A stretch of DNA of 64,000 bases from the NCBI GenBank assembly GCA_014874185.1, contig JACWAF010000035.1:248001-312000 (forward strand). Direction: 5' to 3'. The position numbers and the translations under genes were made by a program. The notes beneath the pieces are model-generated. The model did no database searches. It saw nothing but the letters and a program-made list of their open reading frames with translations, and was not told where the DNA came from. How positions within the stretch are numbered: position 1 is the first letter of the stretch; each line of letters starts with the position of its first letter. Positions 26,316 to 35,078 of the stretch are shown piece by piece. This DNA comes from Nitrospirota bacterium (lineage in GTDB: Bacteria > Nitrospirota > Thermodesulfovibrionia > Thermodesulfovibrionales > JdFR-88).

Positions 26316-27398
26316 ATGCTGTACGCTTTTTTCACTTACCTGGAGAGGTTCTACCCTCATTTTCACCTCTTCAGCTATATAACATTCAGGACGGCCCTGG
26401 CGATCGTGACGGCCGCAATGGTCGTATATTTTCTTATCCCGCCATTTATAAAATGGGCCAGAAAGCTGGGCGGCATCCAGGCGATCAGGGACGACGGGCC
26501 CCGAAACCATTTCTCCAAAAAGGGCACCCCCACCATGGGAGGCGTCGTAATATCCGGGGCGATAATAGTGTCCGTCCTCATGTGGGGCAACCTCCTGAAC
26601 CCGATGATGCTTGTAATGATGGGCTCATTGGCGGGGTTCTCCGCCATCGGCTTCATGGACGATTACCTGAAGGTGACTAAAAAGAATTCCAGGGGGCTGC
26701 GGGCACGGCACAAGTTCGGTCTTCAGATTGCGCTCGCCCTGGCGATAGGCGTCCTCTTTTACATGAACCCGCACGACCCGTACTCGGACATGCTGAGCAT
26801 ACCGTTTTTCAAGAAATGGCTCCTCTATCTTGGCTGGATGTATCTGCCGTTTTCGGTGCTTGTGATTGTGGGTTCGTCAAATGCGGTGAACCTGACTGAC
26901 GGGATAGACGGGCTTGCCATAGGGCTTGTGGCCATTGCCAGTCTGGCAAACGGCGTTCTCATATACATATCGGGCCACAAGGGGCTTGCGGGATACCTGC
27001 ACGTCCTGTATCTGCCCAATGCGGGCGAGCTTGCGGTCTTTTGCGGCGCGATGTTCGGGGCCGCCCTGGGATTTTTGTGGTATAACGCCTATCCGGCGGA
27101 GCTTTTCATGGGCGACGTTGGCTCGCTGGGGCTTGGAGGGGCGCTTGGGACCCTGGCCATCATAACGAAGGAAGAGATAATCCTTGCCGTGGTGGGCGGG
27201 ATATTCGTGGTGGAGACCGTATCGGTCGTCCTGCAGGTGATGTCCTTCAAGCTCACCGGCAAGAGGATATTCAAGATGGCGCCCATACACCACCACTTCG
27301 AGCTGCTGGGCTGGTCCGAGCCGAAGGTGATAGTCAGGTTCTGGATAGTGGGCATAATACTGGCGCTGCTGTCGCTTGCGACATTCAAGGTGAGATAA
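26316..27398 (+). CDS. mraY: Phospho-MurNAc-pentapeptide transferase
   Basis: Ten-helix membrane enzyme that transfers phospho-MurNAc-pentapeptide to undecaprenyl phosphate (lipid I). Conserved catalytic loops are present: GFMDDYLKV (about residues 112-120), NLTDGIDGLAIG (about 193-204), FMGDVGSLGLGGALG (about 264-278) and PIHHHFELLGW (about 325-335). Its 360 residues are standard. It sits 3 bases after murF and 1 base before murD. Confidence 0.97.
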   Translation: MLYAFFTYLERFYPHFHLFSYITFRTALAIVTAAMVVYFLIPPFIKWARKLGGIQAIRDDGPRNHFSKKGTPTMGGVVISGAIIVSVLMWGNLLNPMMLVMMGSLAGFSAIGFMDDYLKVTKKNSRGLRARHKFGLQIALALAIGVLFYMNPHDPYSDMLSIPFFKKWLLYLGWMYLPFSVLVIVGSSNAVNLTDGIDGLAIGLVAIASLANGVLIYISGHKGLAGYLHVLYLPNAGELAVFCGAMFGAALGFLWYNAYPAELFMGDVGSLGLGGALGTLAIITKEEIILAVVGGIFVVETVSVVLQVMSFKLTGKRIFKMAPIHHHFELLGWSEPKVIVRFWIVGIILALLSLATFKVR

Positions 27399-27399
27399 G

Positions 27400-28776
27400 G
27401 TGGATTTCAGAAATAAAAGGGTGCTCATATTCGGACTTAAAAGAAGCGGCAGGGCGGCGGCCATCGCCCTGCACGAGCTCAAGGCCGATGTCTCCATAAC
27501 CGACCGCAAGACGAAGGAAGAACTGAAGGAAGATTTAAAGAGGCTTCCGCGCGGGATAACCCTGCACCTGGGCGGCCACCCCGAGGAGATACTGGTGGGC
27601 AAAGACCTCATAGTGCTCAGCCCCGGCGTGCCCCAGGAACTGCCGATAATAAAAAAGGCTAAAGAGATAGGAATAGAGATCATAGGCGAACTGGAGCTTG
27701 GCTATCTTCTTGCCAAATCCCTCAACCCGGAGGTCCGCTTTCATGCCATAACCGGCACGAACGGAAAATCCACCACCACCGCCCTCCTGGGGCTGATGCT
27801 TAAAAAATCGGGAATAAAATCCTTCATAGCCGGCAACTACGGTTATGCCCTTACGGGCGAGCTGGACAAAACCCGGCGCGCGCAGGCCGTGGTGGTTGAG
27901 GTATCCAGTTTTCAATTGGAGGCGGTACGGGATTTCAAGCCAGCCATATCGGCGATACTGAACCTCGCCCCGGACCACCTGGACAGGTATCCCTCTTATG
28001 AAGACTACGCCCTTGCCAAGGCGCGCATCTTCGAGCGGCAGAACGCCGACGACTTTATCGTCCTGAACGCGGACGACCCTGAGACAATGAAACTTTACAG
28101 GGAAAAATCAAACGGAAAGAAGGGCGCGCCCAAGGCGGTCTTCTTCGGCAGGGGCCGCGAGGTCTTCGGGGTGTACGAGGAAGGCGGCGCGCTTTTCATC
28201 AACCTGCCCGGCATAAGACGCGAGTTCATGAAGGCATCTGAAATAAAGATAAAAGGCGTCCACAACCTTGAGAACTCCCTTGCCGCCTCGCTCATGGCAT
28301 TTCTGGCCGGCGCGCCGCTTGAAAAAATCGCTGATGTCCTCAGGGAATTCCCCGGTCTCGAGCACAGGATGGAACTTGTGAGGACGGTCGATGGCGTCAC
28401 GTTCATAAACGACTCGAAGGGCACGAACCCCCCTGCCACCCTGCGCTCTATAGAGAGCTTCAGTGGCAGTCCCATTGTGCTCATATTGGGGGGAAGGGAC
28501 AAGAACGGGGACTTTGACACCCTGAAGGCCGCAGTGAAAGAGAACGCGCGGGCGGTGGTGCTTCTTGGCGAGGCGAAAGAAAAAATAAGAAAAGCGCTGG
28601 CGGGCGCGACGGAGCTGATAGAGGCGTCCGATTTAAAGGACGCTGTTAAAAAAGCCAAAAACGCGGCGCGGCAGGGCGATTCGGTCCTCTTCTCCCCGGC
28701 ATGCGCCAGTTTCGATATGTTCAGGGACTTTGAGGACAGGGGCAGGAAGTTCAAGGAGGAGGTGGCCGGGATTTGA
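27400..28776 (+). CDS. murD: UDP-MurNAc-L-Ala:D-Glu ligase
   Basis: Adds D-Glu to UDP-MurNAc-L-alanine. The NAD-like N-terminal loop reads IFGLKRSGRAAA. The ATP loop is AITGTNGKSTTTALL (about residue 118), followed by VVEVSSFQLE and FINDSKGTNPPAT (about 333), a MurD signature. The 458 residues are full length. The GTG start at 27400 follows mraY directly, and the TGA overlaps the ftsW TTG. Confidence 0.96.
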   Translation: MDFRNKRVLIFGLKRSGRAAAIALHELKADVSITDRKTKEELKEDLKRLPRGITLHLGGHPEEILVGKDLIVLSPGVPQELPIIKKAKEIGIEIIGELELGYLLAKSLNPEVRFHAITGTNGKSTTTALLGLMLKKSGIKSFIAGNYGYALTGELDKTRRAQAVVVEVSSFQLEAVRDFKPAISAILNLAPDHLDRYPSYEDYALAKARIFERQNADDFIVLNADDPETMKLYREKSNGKKGAPKAVFFGRGREVFGVYEEGGALFINLPGIRREFMKASEIKIKGVHNLENSLAASLMAFLAGAPLEKIADVLREFPGLEHRMELVRTVDGVTFINDSKGTNPPATLRSIESFSGSPIVLILGGRDKNGDFDTLKAAVKENARAVVLLGEAKEKIRKALAGATELIEASDLKDAVKKAKNAARQGDSVLFSPACASFDMFRDFEDRGRKFKEEVAGI

Positions 28777-29957
28777 GCCCGCTGGAGGGTCCACGGAAGC
28801 CGGACAAGCTCCTTATCCTCTATACCGCCCTTCTGGTGGGCTTCGGGATGCTGATGATATATTCCAGCACCAGCGTGGTCACAACCGTGCTGGTAAAAAA
28901 ACAGGCCACCAGCTCGCTGTATTATTTCAAGCGCCATTTCGCAACCCTGGTCCTGTCGCTTGTAATGGCCGCTATCGCCTACAGGATAAAGCCCGATTAC
29001 CTGGGCAAATACTCGCCGGTGCTCCTCGTGGTCTCGCTCTTCCTGCTGATGCTGGTTTTTACCAGGTTGGGCATTACGGCCGGCGGGGCGCGCAGGTGGA
29101 TAAAGCTCTGGCCCTCCACCTTCCAGCCGTCGGAACTTGTCAAGCTCTCGATGGTGATATTCCTCTCATGGTATCTTTCGCGCGACTACTTCAGGGAAGA
29201 CAGTTTTCTGATCTCAATGGCCCCCGTAGGGCTGATGGGCGTGTTCCAGGTGATCTTCCTCAGGCAGCCGGACTTCGGGGCGGCGGCAACCCTGGCCTGC
29301 ATTACAATCGGCCTGCTCTTTCTTGCAAACGTCAGGCTTAAATATTTATCGGCCCTTCTCCTGGTGCTCCTGCCCGTGGCTTACAAGCTGATACAGGAAC
29401 CATACAGGTGGAAGAGGGTGACCTCATTCCTGAATCCCTGGGGAGACGCCCAGGGCAGCGGCTTCCAGCTTGTGCAGTCTTTCATAGCGCTTGGCAGGGG
29501 CGGGCTCACCGGGGTGGGCCTTGGCCGAAGCATGCAGAAGCTCTCCTTCCTTCCGGAGATGCACACGGATTTCATCTTCTCCATCGTGGGGGAGGAGCTT
29601 GGGTTCCTGGCGGCCTCGGGCGTGGTGATTGTGTTCGGGCTCCTTTTCGCGCGCGGCGTGCAGATTGCAAACAGGATGGAGGAGAAGTTCTATTATCTGA
29701 TGGCATATGGGATATCCCTGATGATCTCCCTGCAGGCGCTGGTGAACTTCGCGGTAGTCTCCGGGCTGCTGCCCACAAAGGGGCTTCCGCTTCCGTTTTT
29801 AAGCTACGGCGGCTCCTCGCTCCTTGTAAACCTGATCGCGATAGGCATACTCCTCAGGCTCTCCAGGGGCGAAGCGCCAGTGGAAAAAAAGGACAGGCTC
29901 ACGGAGGCCATCGAGCGCAGGAAGGCCAAACGGGCCGTCTACGGGGGGGGCCTGTGA
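28773..29957 (+). CDS. ftsW: Division peptidoglycan glycosyltransferase FtsW
   Basis: SEDS-family polymerase that works with FtsI at the septum. About ten membrane helices are visible. It has the signature FQPSELVKLSMVIFLSWYLS (about residue 120) and the C-terminal GLLPTKGLPLPFLSYGGSSLLVNL (about 330-353). Its 394 residues fit. The TTG start overlaps the murD stop. Its own stop overlaps a GTG that opens a short murG-like remnant rather than the true murG. Confidence 0.96.
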   Translation: MSPLEGPRKPDKLLILYTALLVGFGMLMIYSSTSVVTTVLVKKQATSSLYYFKRHFATLVLSLVMAAIAYRIKPDYLGKYSPVLLVVSLFLLMLVFTRLGITAGGARRWIKLWPSTFQPSELVKLSMVIFLSWYLSRDYFREDSFLISMAPVGLMGVFQVIFLRQPDFGAAATLACITIGLLFLANVRLKYLSALLLVLLPVAYKLIQEPYRWKRVTSFLNPWGDAQGSGFQLVQSFIALGRGGLTGVGLGRSMQKLSFLPEMHTDFIFSIVGEELGFLAASGVVIVFGLLFARGVQIANRMEEKFYYLMAYGISLMISLQALVNFAVVSGLLPTKGLPLPFLSYGGSSLLVNLIAIGILLRLSRGEAPVEKKDRLTEAIERRKAKRAVYGGGL

Positions 29958-30030
29958 GGGTGATCATAGCGGGCGGAGGGGATTATTTAAAGTTTCCCCG
30001 CCTCCGTCTTTTTGGAATGAGGACGGCAAT
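29954..30030 (+). pseudogene. Remnant second start of murG (first nine codons duplicated)
   Basis: The GTG at 29954 overlaps the ftsW TGA, as a coupled murG start would. The next codons spell MRVIIAGGG, the same nine residues that open murG at 30031. After them the frame runs into unrelated residues (DYLKFPRLRLFGMRTAICA) and stops. The two nine-codon stretches differ at several third and synonymous positions, so this is not a simple recent copy. It looks like the scar of an older murG start left when the gene was replaced or rearranged. Confidence 0.7.
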
Positions 30031-31143
30031 ATGCGCGTAATAATAGCGGGCGGAGGCTCCGGCGGGCACCTGTTTCCAGGCATTGCCCTGGCCGAAGAGC
30101 TTATGCGGAGAAATTCGGCGGAGGTCCTTTTCGTGGGCTCCGAGAAGGGGCTTGAATCCAAAGTGGTCCCGAAAAAAGGATACCGGATAAAATACCTGCC
30201 CGCTGAGGGCATAATGGGCCGGTCCTTCTTCGCGAAGGCGAAGGCCGTCTACAAGCTGCTCCTTTCCCTTTTCAAGTCCAGAAGGCTCATCTCGTCCACA
30301 AGGCCGGACATAGTGGTCGGCACGGGGGGATACGTCTCGGCCGGCCCGGTGCTGATGGCAAGCCTGATGTCCGTACCCACGCTGATAATGGAGCAGAACG
30401 TGGTGCCGGGGGCGGCCAACAAGTTTCTGGGCAGGTTCGCCGACGCGGTGGCCGCCACTTATCTTGAAAGCGTCTCCCAGTTCCCGAAGGAAAAGGCCTA
30501 TTTAACCGGGAACCCCATAAGGGCGGAGATAACCCAGGCGCAGAAGGGCCCGTCATATTCCTTGTTCGGGCTGGACCCGGCGCTGTTCACAATTTTCGTA
30601 TTCGGCGGCTCAAGCGGCGCGCGGAGCATAAACAACGCCCTCATAACCGCACTCAACCATATGATGGATCTAAGGGAAAAAATCCAGTTCCTGCACCAGA
30701 GCGGCGAACGGGATTACCAGAGCGTGCGCGAGGCGTACAGGAAATCCGGATTCAAGGCGATGGTGGCCCCGTTCATCTATCAGATGCCCGAGGCCTATTC
30801 GGTGGCCGACCTTGTGGTCTCGCGCTCCGGCGCGACCACGCTGGCGGAGCTTACCGCGCTTGGCAAGCCCGCCATCATCGTGCCATATCCGCACGCCGGG
30901 GGGCACCAGGACTATAACGCCGAGAAGCTGGCCAGGATTGGGGCGGCGGTATTGATTAAAGACGGCGAACTGGGGGGAGAGGGGCTTGCGATGGAATTGA
31001 GAAAGCTCATGGAGAACGAGGAGAAACGGGTTGAAATGATTATGAAAAGCAGGTCCGTGGGAGAACCGGATGCCGCGCGGAAGGTGGCGGAGCTTGCCTT
31101 GAGCCTTGTCAGGGTAAGGAGGAACGGGGCGGCAGGTGCATAA
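30031..31143 (+). CDS. murG: UDP-GlcNAc:lipid I GlcNAc transferase
   Basis: Peripheral membrane GT-B enzyme that makes lipid II. The N-terminal loop IIAGGGSGGHLFPGIALAEEL is typical. Three further signatures are VVGTGGYVSAGPVL (about residue 94), IMEQNVVPGAANK (about 120), and the UDP-GlcNAc site VVSRSGATTLAEL (about 262). Its 370 residues are normal. Unusually for this cluster it is separated from ftsW by 73 bases holding a duplicated start. No clear ribosome site precedes the ATG, though GGAATGAGGACGG lies just upstream. Its end overlaps murC by 8 bases. Confidence 0.96.
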   Translation: MRVIIAGGGSGGHLFPGIALAEELMRRNSAEVLFVGSEKGLESKVVPKKGYRIKYLPAEGIMGRSFFAKAKAVYKLLLSLFKSRRLISSTRPDIVVGTGGYVSAGPVLMASLMSVPTLIMEQNVVPGAANKFLGRFADAVAATYLESVSQFPKEKAYLTGNPIRAEITQAQKGPSYSLFGLDPALFTIFVFGGSSGARSINNALITALNHMMDLREKIQFLHQSGERDYQSVREAYRKSGFKAMVAPFIYQMPEAYSVADLVVSRSGATTLAELTALGKPAIIVPYPHAGGHQDYNAEKLARIGAAVLIKDGELGGEGLAMELRKLMENEEKRVEMIMKSRSVGEPDAARKVAELALSLVRVRRNGAAGA

Positions 31144-32524
31144 GAGATACCAGAGGGTCCATTTTGTGGGAATAGGGGGCGTGGGGATGAGCGGCATAGC
31201 CGAGGTCCTGCACACGCTTGGATATATAGTGACGGGAAGCGACCTCCGGGCATCGGACACCACAGAGAGGCTGGGGAAAAAGGACATAAAGATAGCCATC
31301 GGCCACAGGGCCGATAACACGCGCGGGGCGCAGGTGGTGGTGATATCCTCCGCCGTGGGCTCCGAGAACCCGGAGGTCATGGAGGCCGTGAAATTGGGCA
31401 TTCCGGTGATCCCCAGGGCGGAGATGCTGGCCGAGCTTGGAAGGCTCAAGTACGGCGTGCTGGTTGCCGGAAGCCACGGGAAGACCACTACCACCTCTCT
31501 TATAGCCACCGTGCTCTCAAAGGGCGGGCTTGACCCCACGGTAGTGATCGGCGGCAGGCTGAACGCCCTCGGCACAAACGCCCGTTTCGGTCAGGGCGAG
31601 TACCTGGTGGCCGAGGCCGACGAGTCCGACGGCTCGTTCCTGAAGCTTGCCCCCACGATAGCCGTGGTCACCAACATAGACCGCGAACACATGGAGTACT
31701 TCAAATCCATGCATGCCTTGAAGGGAGCATTTCTGCAGTTCATGAACAAGGTGCCCTTCTACGGCATGAACGTGGTCTGCATCGAGGACAGGGGGCTCAG
31801 AGAGCTTCTTCCCGATATAAAAAGAAGGGTGGTCACATACGGCTTCTCTGATGAAGCCGACCTCCGGGCGGTCAATCTTAAAAAAGACTTCATGAGCATA
31901 AAATTCGATGTGGTCTCCAAAGGCAAAAAACCCTTCAGGGTAAAACTTCCCGTCCCCGGCGAGCACAACGCCCTCAACTCGCTTGCCGCCATTGCGGCGG
32001 GGCTGGAGCTTGAGATAAAGCCCTCCGATATAAAAGATGCGCTTGAGGGCTTCGGCGGCATAGGCAGAAGGCTGGAGCTTAAGGGCAAACCCGGCGGAGT
32101 CATGGTCTACGACGATTACGGCCACCACCCCACAGAGGTAAGGGCCACCATCCGATCTTTAAAAGACGGCATAGGCGACAGAAAACTCTTTGTCGTCTTC
32201 CAGCCGCACAGGTACACAAGGACCCGCGACCTGATGCGGGAGTTCGCCCTGTCCTTTGGCGACGCGGACAGGGTGGTGCTGCTGGACATCTATCCCGCGG
32301 GCGAGAAGGCCATGGAGGGCGTGACCTCGGCCGCGCTGTTTGAGCTCCTTAAAAAAGAAACGGGAAATAAAACTGAATATCTGGATAAAAACGAGGCGCT
32401 TGAATTTCTCCTCTCCACGGTGAAAAAAGACGACGTGGTGCTCACGCTTGGCGCCGGGGACGTCTGGAGGCTGGGCGAGGAACTGGTAAGGGAACTGGGG
32501 GGTTTTTATGCGCGAAAAGTTTGA
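31136..32524 (+). CDS. murC: UDP-MurNAc:L-Ala ligase
   Basis: First amino-acid ligase of peptidoglycan synthesis. The N-terminal HFVGIGGVGMSGIAEVL is at residues 6-22. The ATP loop GSHGKTTTTSLIA is at about 112, EADESDGSFL at about 160, and YDDYGHHPTE, a MurC signature, at about 324. The 462 residues are full length. The GTG start lies inside murG's last codons, and the end overlaps murB by 17 bases. Confidence 0.96.
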   Translation: MHKRYQRVHFVGIGGVGMSGIAEVLHTLGYIVTGSDLRASDTTERLGKKDIKIAIGHRADNTRGAQVVVISSAVGSENPEVMEAVKLGIPVIPRAEMLAELGRLKYGVLVAGSHGKTTTTSLIATVLSKGGLDPTVVIGGRLNALGTNARFGQGEYLVAEADESDGSFLKLAPTIAVVTNIDREHMEYFKSMHALKGAFLQFMNKVPFYGMNVVCIEDRGLRELLPDIKRRVVTYGFSDEADLRAVNLKKDFMSIKFDVVSKGKKPFRVKLPVPGEHNALNSLAAIAAGLELEIKPSDIKDALEGFGGIGRRLELKGKPGGVMVYDDYGHHPTEVRATIRSLKDGIGDRKLFVVFQPHRYTRTRDLMREFALSFGDADRVVLLDIYPAGEKAMEGVTSAALFELLKKETGNKTEYLDKNEALEFLLSTVKKDDVVLTLGAGDVWRLGEELVRELGGFYARKV

Positions 32525-33446
32525 AAGGGTGTTCCTTAAGGGAAAGGGCCTCCATGCCGGCGATAGCTGGATCAAATTCGACGAGCCCCTCAAGGCGCAT
32601 ACCTCATTGCGGACAGGCGGCAGGGCCGCGGTCTTCGCCCGCCCGGAGGGCCTGGATCCGCTTAAAGAACTCCTCCTCTTCGCGCGGGATGAAGGGGTGC
32701 GGGTGCATCTCCTTGGCGGCGGCACAAACGTGCTTGTAACGGACGGATACCACAGGGCCCTCTTCATCCAGACGGGCGGTTTCAAGGGGATAGAGATTTT
32801 AAATGAGTCCGGCGGGGCCCGTGTAAAGGCGTCTTGCGGTGAGGCCCTGAAGGGGCTTCTCTCATATTGCCAGAAGGCCGGGCTCTCCGGGCTGGAAGGG
32901 CTTTCAGGGATCCCCGGCAGCGTGGGCGGGGCGGTCCTGGGCAACTCCGGCTCGTTCGGCATGGAGATAAAAGACAGTCTCGCAAGCGCGGACGTGCTTG
33001 GCCCGGATGGAGAGATGAAGACCTTGACCAGGGACCAAATGGGTTTCCGCTACAGGGGCACGGCGCTTGGGGAGGACGAGGCCGTGGTCTCAGCGGAATT
33101 TTTACTCAGGCGCGATGAGCCGGAAGCCATAAAAGAAAAGATGAATGATTTTTTTGAAATAAAGAAAAAAAGCCAGCCCATTTCGGAGCACTCGGCGGGG
33201 TGCGTGTTTAAAAACCCGGAAGGGGCCTCCGCTGGAAGGCTCATCGAAGAGGCCGGGCTTAAGGGGACCAAAACAGGAGGCGTGATGATTAGCCCCGTGC
33301 ACGCCAACTTCTTCGTGAATACCGGCGGGGGGACGGCGGCGGACTTCCTCGCGCTTATGGATATGGCCAGGGAAAAAGTCTTGAAACAGACGGGCATCCC
33401 TCTTGAGCCCGAGATAAGGATAGTAAAAGATGAGTCTTACGGATAA
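32508..33446 (+). CDS. murB: UDP-N-acetylenolpyruvoylglucosamine reductase
   Basis: FAD enzyme that reduces UDP-GlcNAc-enolpyruvate to UDP-MurNAc. The FAD-binding LLGGGTNVLVTD is at about residue 67. LEGLSGIPGSVGGAVLGNSGSFG is at about 127-149, and SAGCVFKNPEGASAGRLIEEAGLKG, with the usual active-site region, is at about 228-252. Its 312 residues fit a type II enzyme. It overlaps both neighbours. murA is not in the window. Confidence 0.95.
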   Translation: MREKFERVFLKGKGLHAGDSWIKFDEPLKAHTSLRTGGRAAVFARPEGLDPLKELLLFARDEGVRVHLLGGGTNVLVTDGYHRALFIQTGGFKGIEILNESGGARVKASCGEALKGLLSYCQKAGLSGLEGLSGIPGSVGGAVLGNSGSFGMEIKDSLASADVLGPDGEMKTLTRDQMGFRYRGTALGEDEAVVSAEFLLRRDEPEAIKEKMNDFFEIKKKSQPISEHSAGCVFKNPEGASAGRLIEEAGLKGTKTGGVMISPVHANFFVNTGGGTAADFLALMDMAREKVLKQTGIPLEPEIRIVKDESYG

Positions 33447-34338
33447 GAGAATAGGCGTCCTCATGGGCGGTGTTTCTTCGGAAAGGGAGGTCTCGCTAAA
33501 AACCGGTGAGGCCATATTCAATGCCCTGGTTAGGCGCGGCTATAACGCGGTGCGGATAGACGCCGGGCGTGACCTGCCCGAAACTCTCAGAAAAGAAAGA
33601 ATCGAGGCCGCCTTCATAGCCCTGCACGGCGGATGGGGCGAGGACGGAGGGGTGCAGGGGCTTCTGGAAGTGATGGAAATACCTTATACCGGCTCCGGCG
33701 TGCTGGCCAGCGCTCTCTCCATGGACAAGGAGGCCTCGAAGAAGGTCTTCGCGGCAAGCGGGCTCATGATAGCCGAGCACGTGGTCGCAAGGCGTGGCGA
33801 ACGCCCCCCGATAAATTTTCCGCCGCCATGGGTGGTAAAGCCCGCAACGGAGGGCTCCAGCATCGGGGTCTCCATGGTAGACGGCGAAGCGGAACTTGAC
33901 AAGGCCCTGAAAGGGGCGTTAAGGCTCAGCGGCCGGGCCATTGTGGAAAGACGGATATTCGGCAAGGAGATACAGGTTGGCATCCTTAATGGGAGGGTGC
34001 TTGGGAGCGTGGAGGTGCGCCCCTCGCTCGATTTCTACAGCTACGAGGCCAAGTACACGGCCGGGAAGACCGAATACATACTGCCCCCCGAGATAAGAAA
34101 CGACGAGCTTGGCGCCTGCCATCAGGCGGGCCTTGGCGCGCACCTGGCCCTGGGCTGCCGCGGGGCCGCAAGGGTGGATTTGATACTGGATGCTTCCGGC
34201 ATCCCGTACGTGCTGGAAGTGAACACGATTCCGGGGATGACCGAGACCAGCCTCCTGCCGAAGATCGCGCGCCTTGCGGGGCTCGAATTCCCGGACCTGG
34301 TAGAGGAGATATTGAAAGAGGCCCTGTCCGGCAAATGA
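33430..34338 (+). CDS. ddl: D-alanine--D-alanine ligase
   Basis: ATP-grasp ligase that supplies D-Ala-D-Ala to MurF. The N-terminal VLMGGVSSEREVSL is at about residue 10 and ALHGGWGEDGGVQGLLE at about 61. The C-terminal signature YVLEVNTIPGMTETSLLPK is at about 260. The 302 residues are in the normal DdlB range. The ATG overlaps murB by 17 bases, and the TGA overlaps the ftsQ ATG. Confidence 0.95.
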   Translation: MSLTDKRIGVLMGGVSSEREVSLKTGEAIFNALVRRGYNAVRIDAGRDLPETLRKERIEAAFIALHGGWGEDGGVQGLLEVMEIPYTGSGVLASALSMDKEASKKVFAASGLMIAEHVVARRGERPPINFPPPWVVKPATEGSSIGVSMVDGEAELDKALKGALRLSGRAIVERRIFGKEIQVGILNGRVLGSVEVRPSLDFYSYEAKYTAGKTEYILPPEIRNDELGACHQAGLGAHLALGCRGAARVDLILDASGIPYVLEVNTIPGMTETSLLPKIARLAGLEFPDLVEEILKEALSGK

Positions 34339-35078
34339 GAAGGAAAAAAGCGAAAGCGGGGGAGAGGCGGTTTCGCAAACTGAGGGTTTTCATCTACGCC
34401 CTGCCGGTGCTCCTTTTCATAACGGGATTTGCTTACCTCAGCTATGCGAGGGACGTGGTCCCGGTAAAAGAGCTGCTCTATTACGGAAACAGGAACCTCT
34501 CCGCCGGGGACCTCTCCTCCCTCATGCAGGTGAAAAAGGGGGAGAACATCTTCGCCCTCTCTTCAAGGAAGCTTGCGGAAGACCTCCTCTCCTCGCCATG
34601 GGTCAAAAAGGCCGCCGTGCGGCGCGAGATACTCGCGGGCAGGCTCCTTGCCAGGGTGGAAGAGAGAGAGCCCTTCGTCCTCATAAAAAAAGACGGGGCC
34701 CTCTGGATAGCGGACGCCGACGGCAGGCTCCTTCAGAAGATAGAAGGCAATACCGTGCCCGTCCTGCCCGTGATAGAGGCGGACACCATTAATCACAAGG
34801 ATACCCTCGACGAGGCCATGGCCTTAAGCAGGCTCCTCCGGACTAAGGGGTACTTTCAAAAGCCCGTAACCGTGTACGCGGCCGGAAGGCCGGATGAGCT
34901 GTCCATGGTAGTGGGCGGGGTGCTCATAAAGGTGGGCTCGGGCAATTACGAAGAGAAGCTTGAAAAACTCAGGGAATTGGAAGGCGAGATCGCGAAACGC
35001 GGGATCCCGGCCGACATCATAGACCTGAGGTTCGCAAACAGGGTCATCGTGAGCCCGGTGAAAGAGGTGGCCCAATGA
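34335..35078 (+). CDS. ftsQ: Cell division protein FtsQ
   Basis: Bitopic division protein linking FtsL/FtsB to the divisome. A basic cytoplasmic start (RRKKAKAGERRFRKLR) precedes a membrane helix (about residues 20-38). A POTRA domain follows (VPVKELLYYGNRNLSAGDLSSLMQVKKGENIFALS), and then the beta domain with VEEREPFVLIKKDG. Length 247. The family is poorly conserved, but fold order and position between ddl and ftsA make the call secure. The ATG overlaps ddl, and the TGA overlaps the ftsA start. Confidence 0.92.
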   Translation: MRRKKAKAGERRFRKLRVFIYALPVLLFITGFAYLSYARDVVPVKELLYYGNRNLSAGDLSSLMQVKKGENIFALSSRKLAEDLLSSPWVKKAAVRREILAGRLLARVEEREPFVLIKKDGALWIADADGRLLQKIEGNTVPVLPVIEADTINHKDTLDEAMALSRLLRTKGYFQKPVTVYAAGRPDELSMVVGGVLIKVGSGNYEEKLEKLRELEGEIAKRGIPADIIDLRFANRVIVSPVKEVAQ

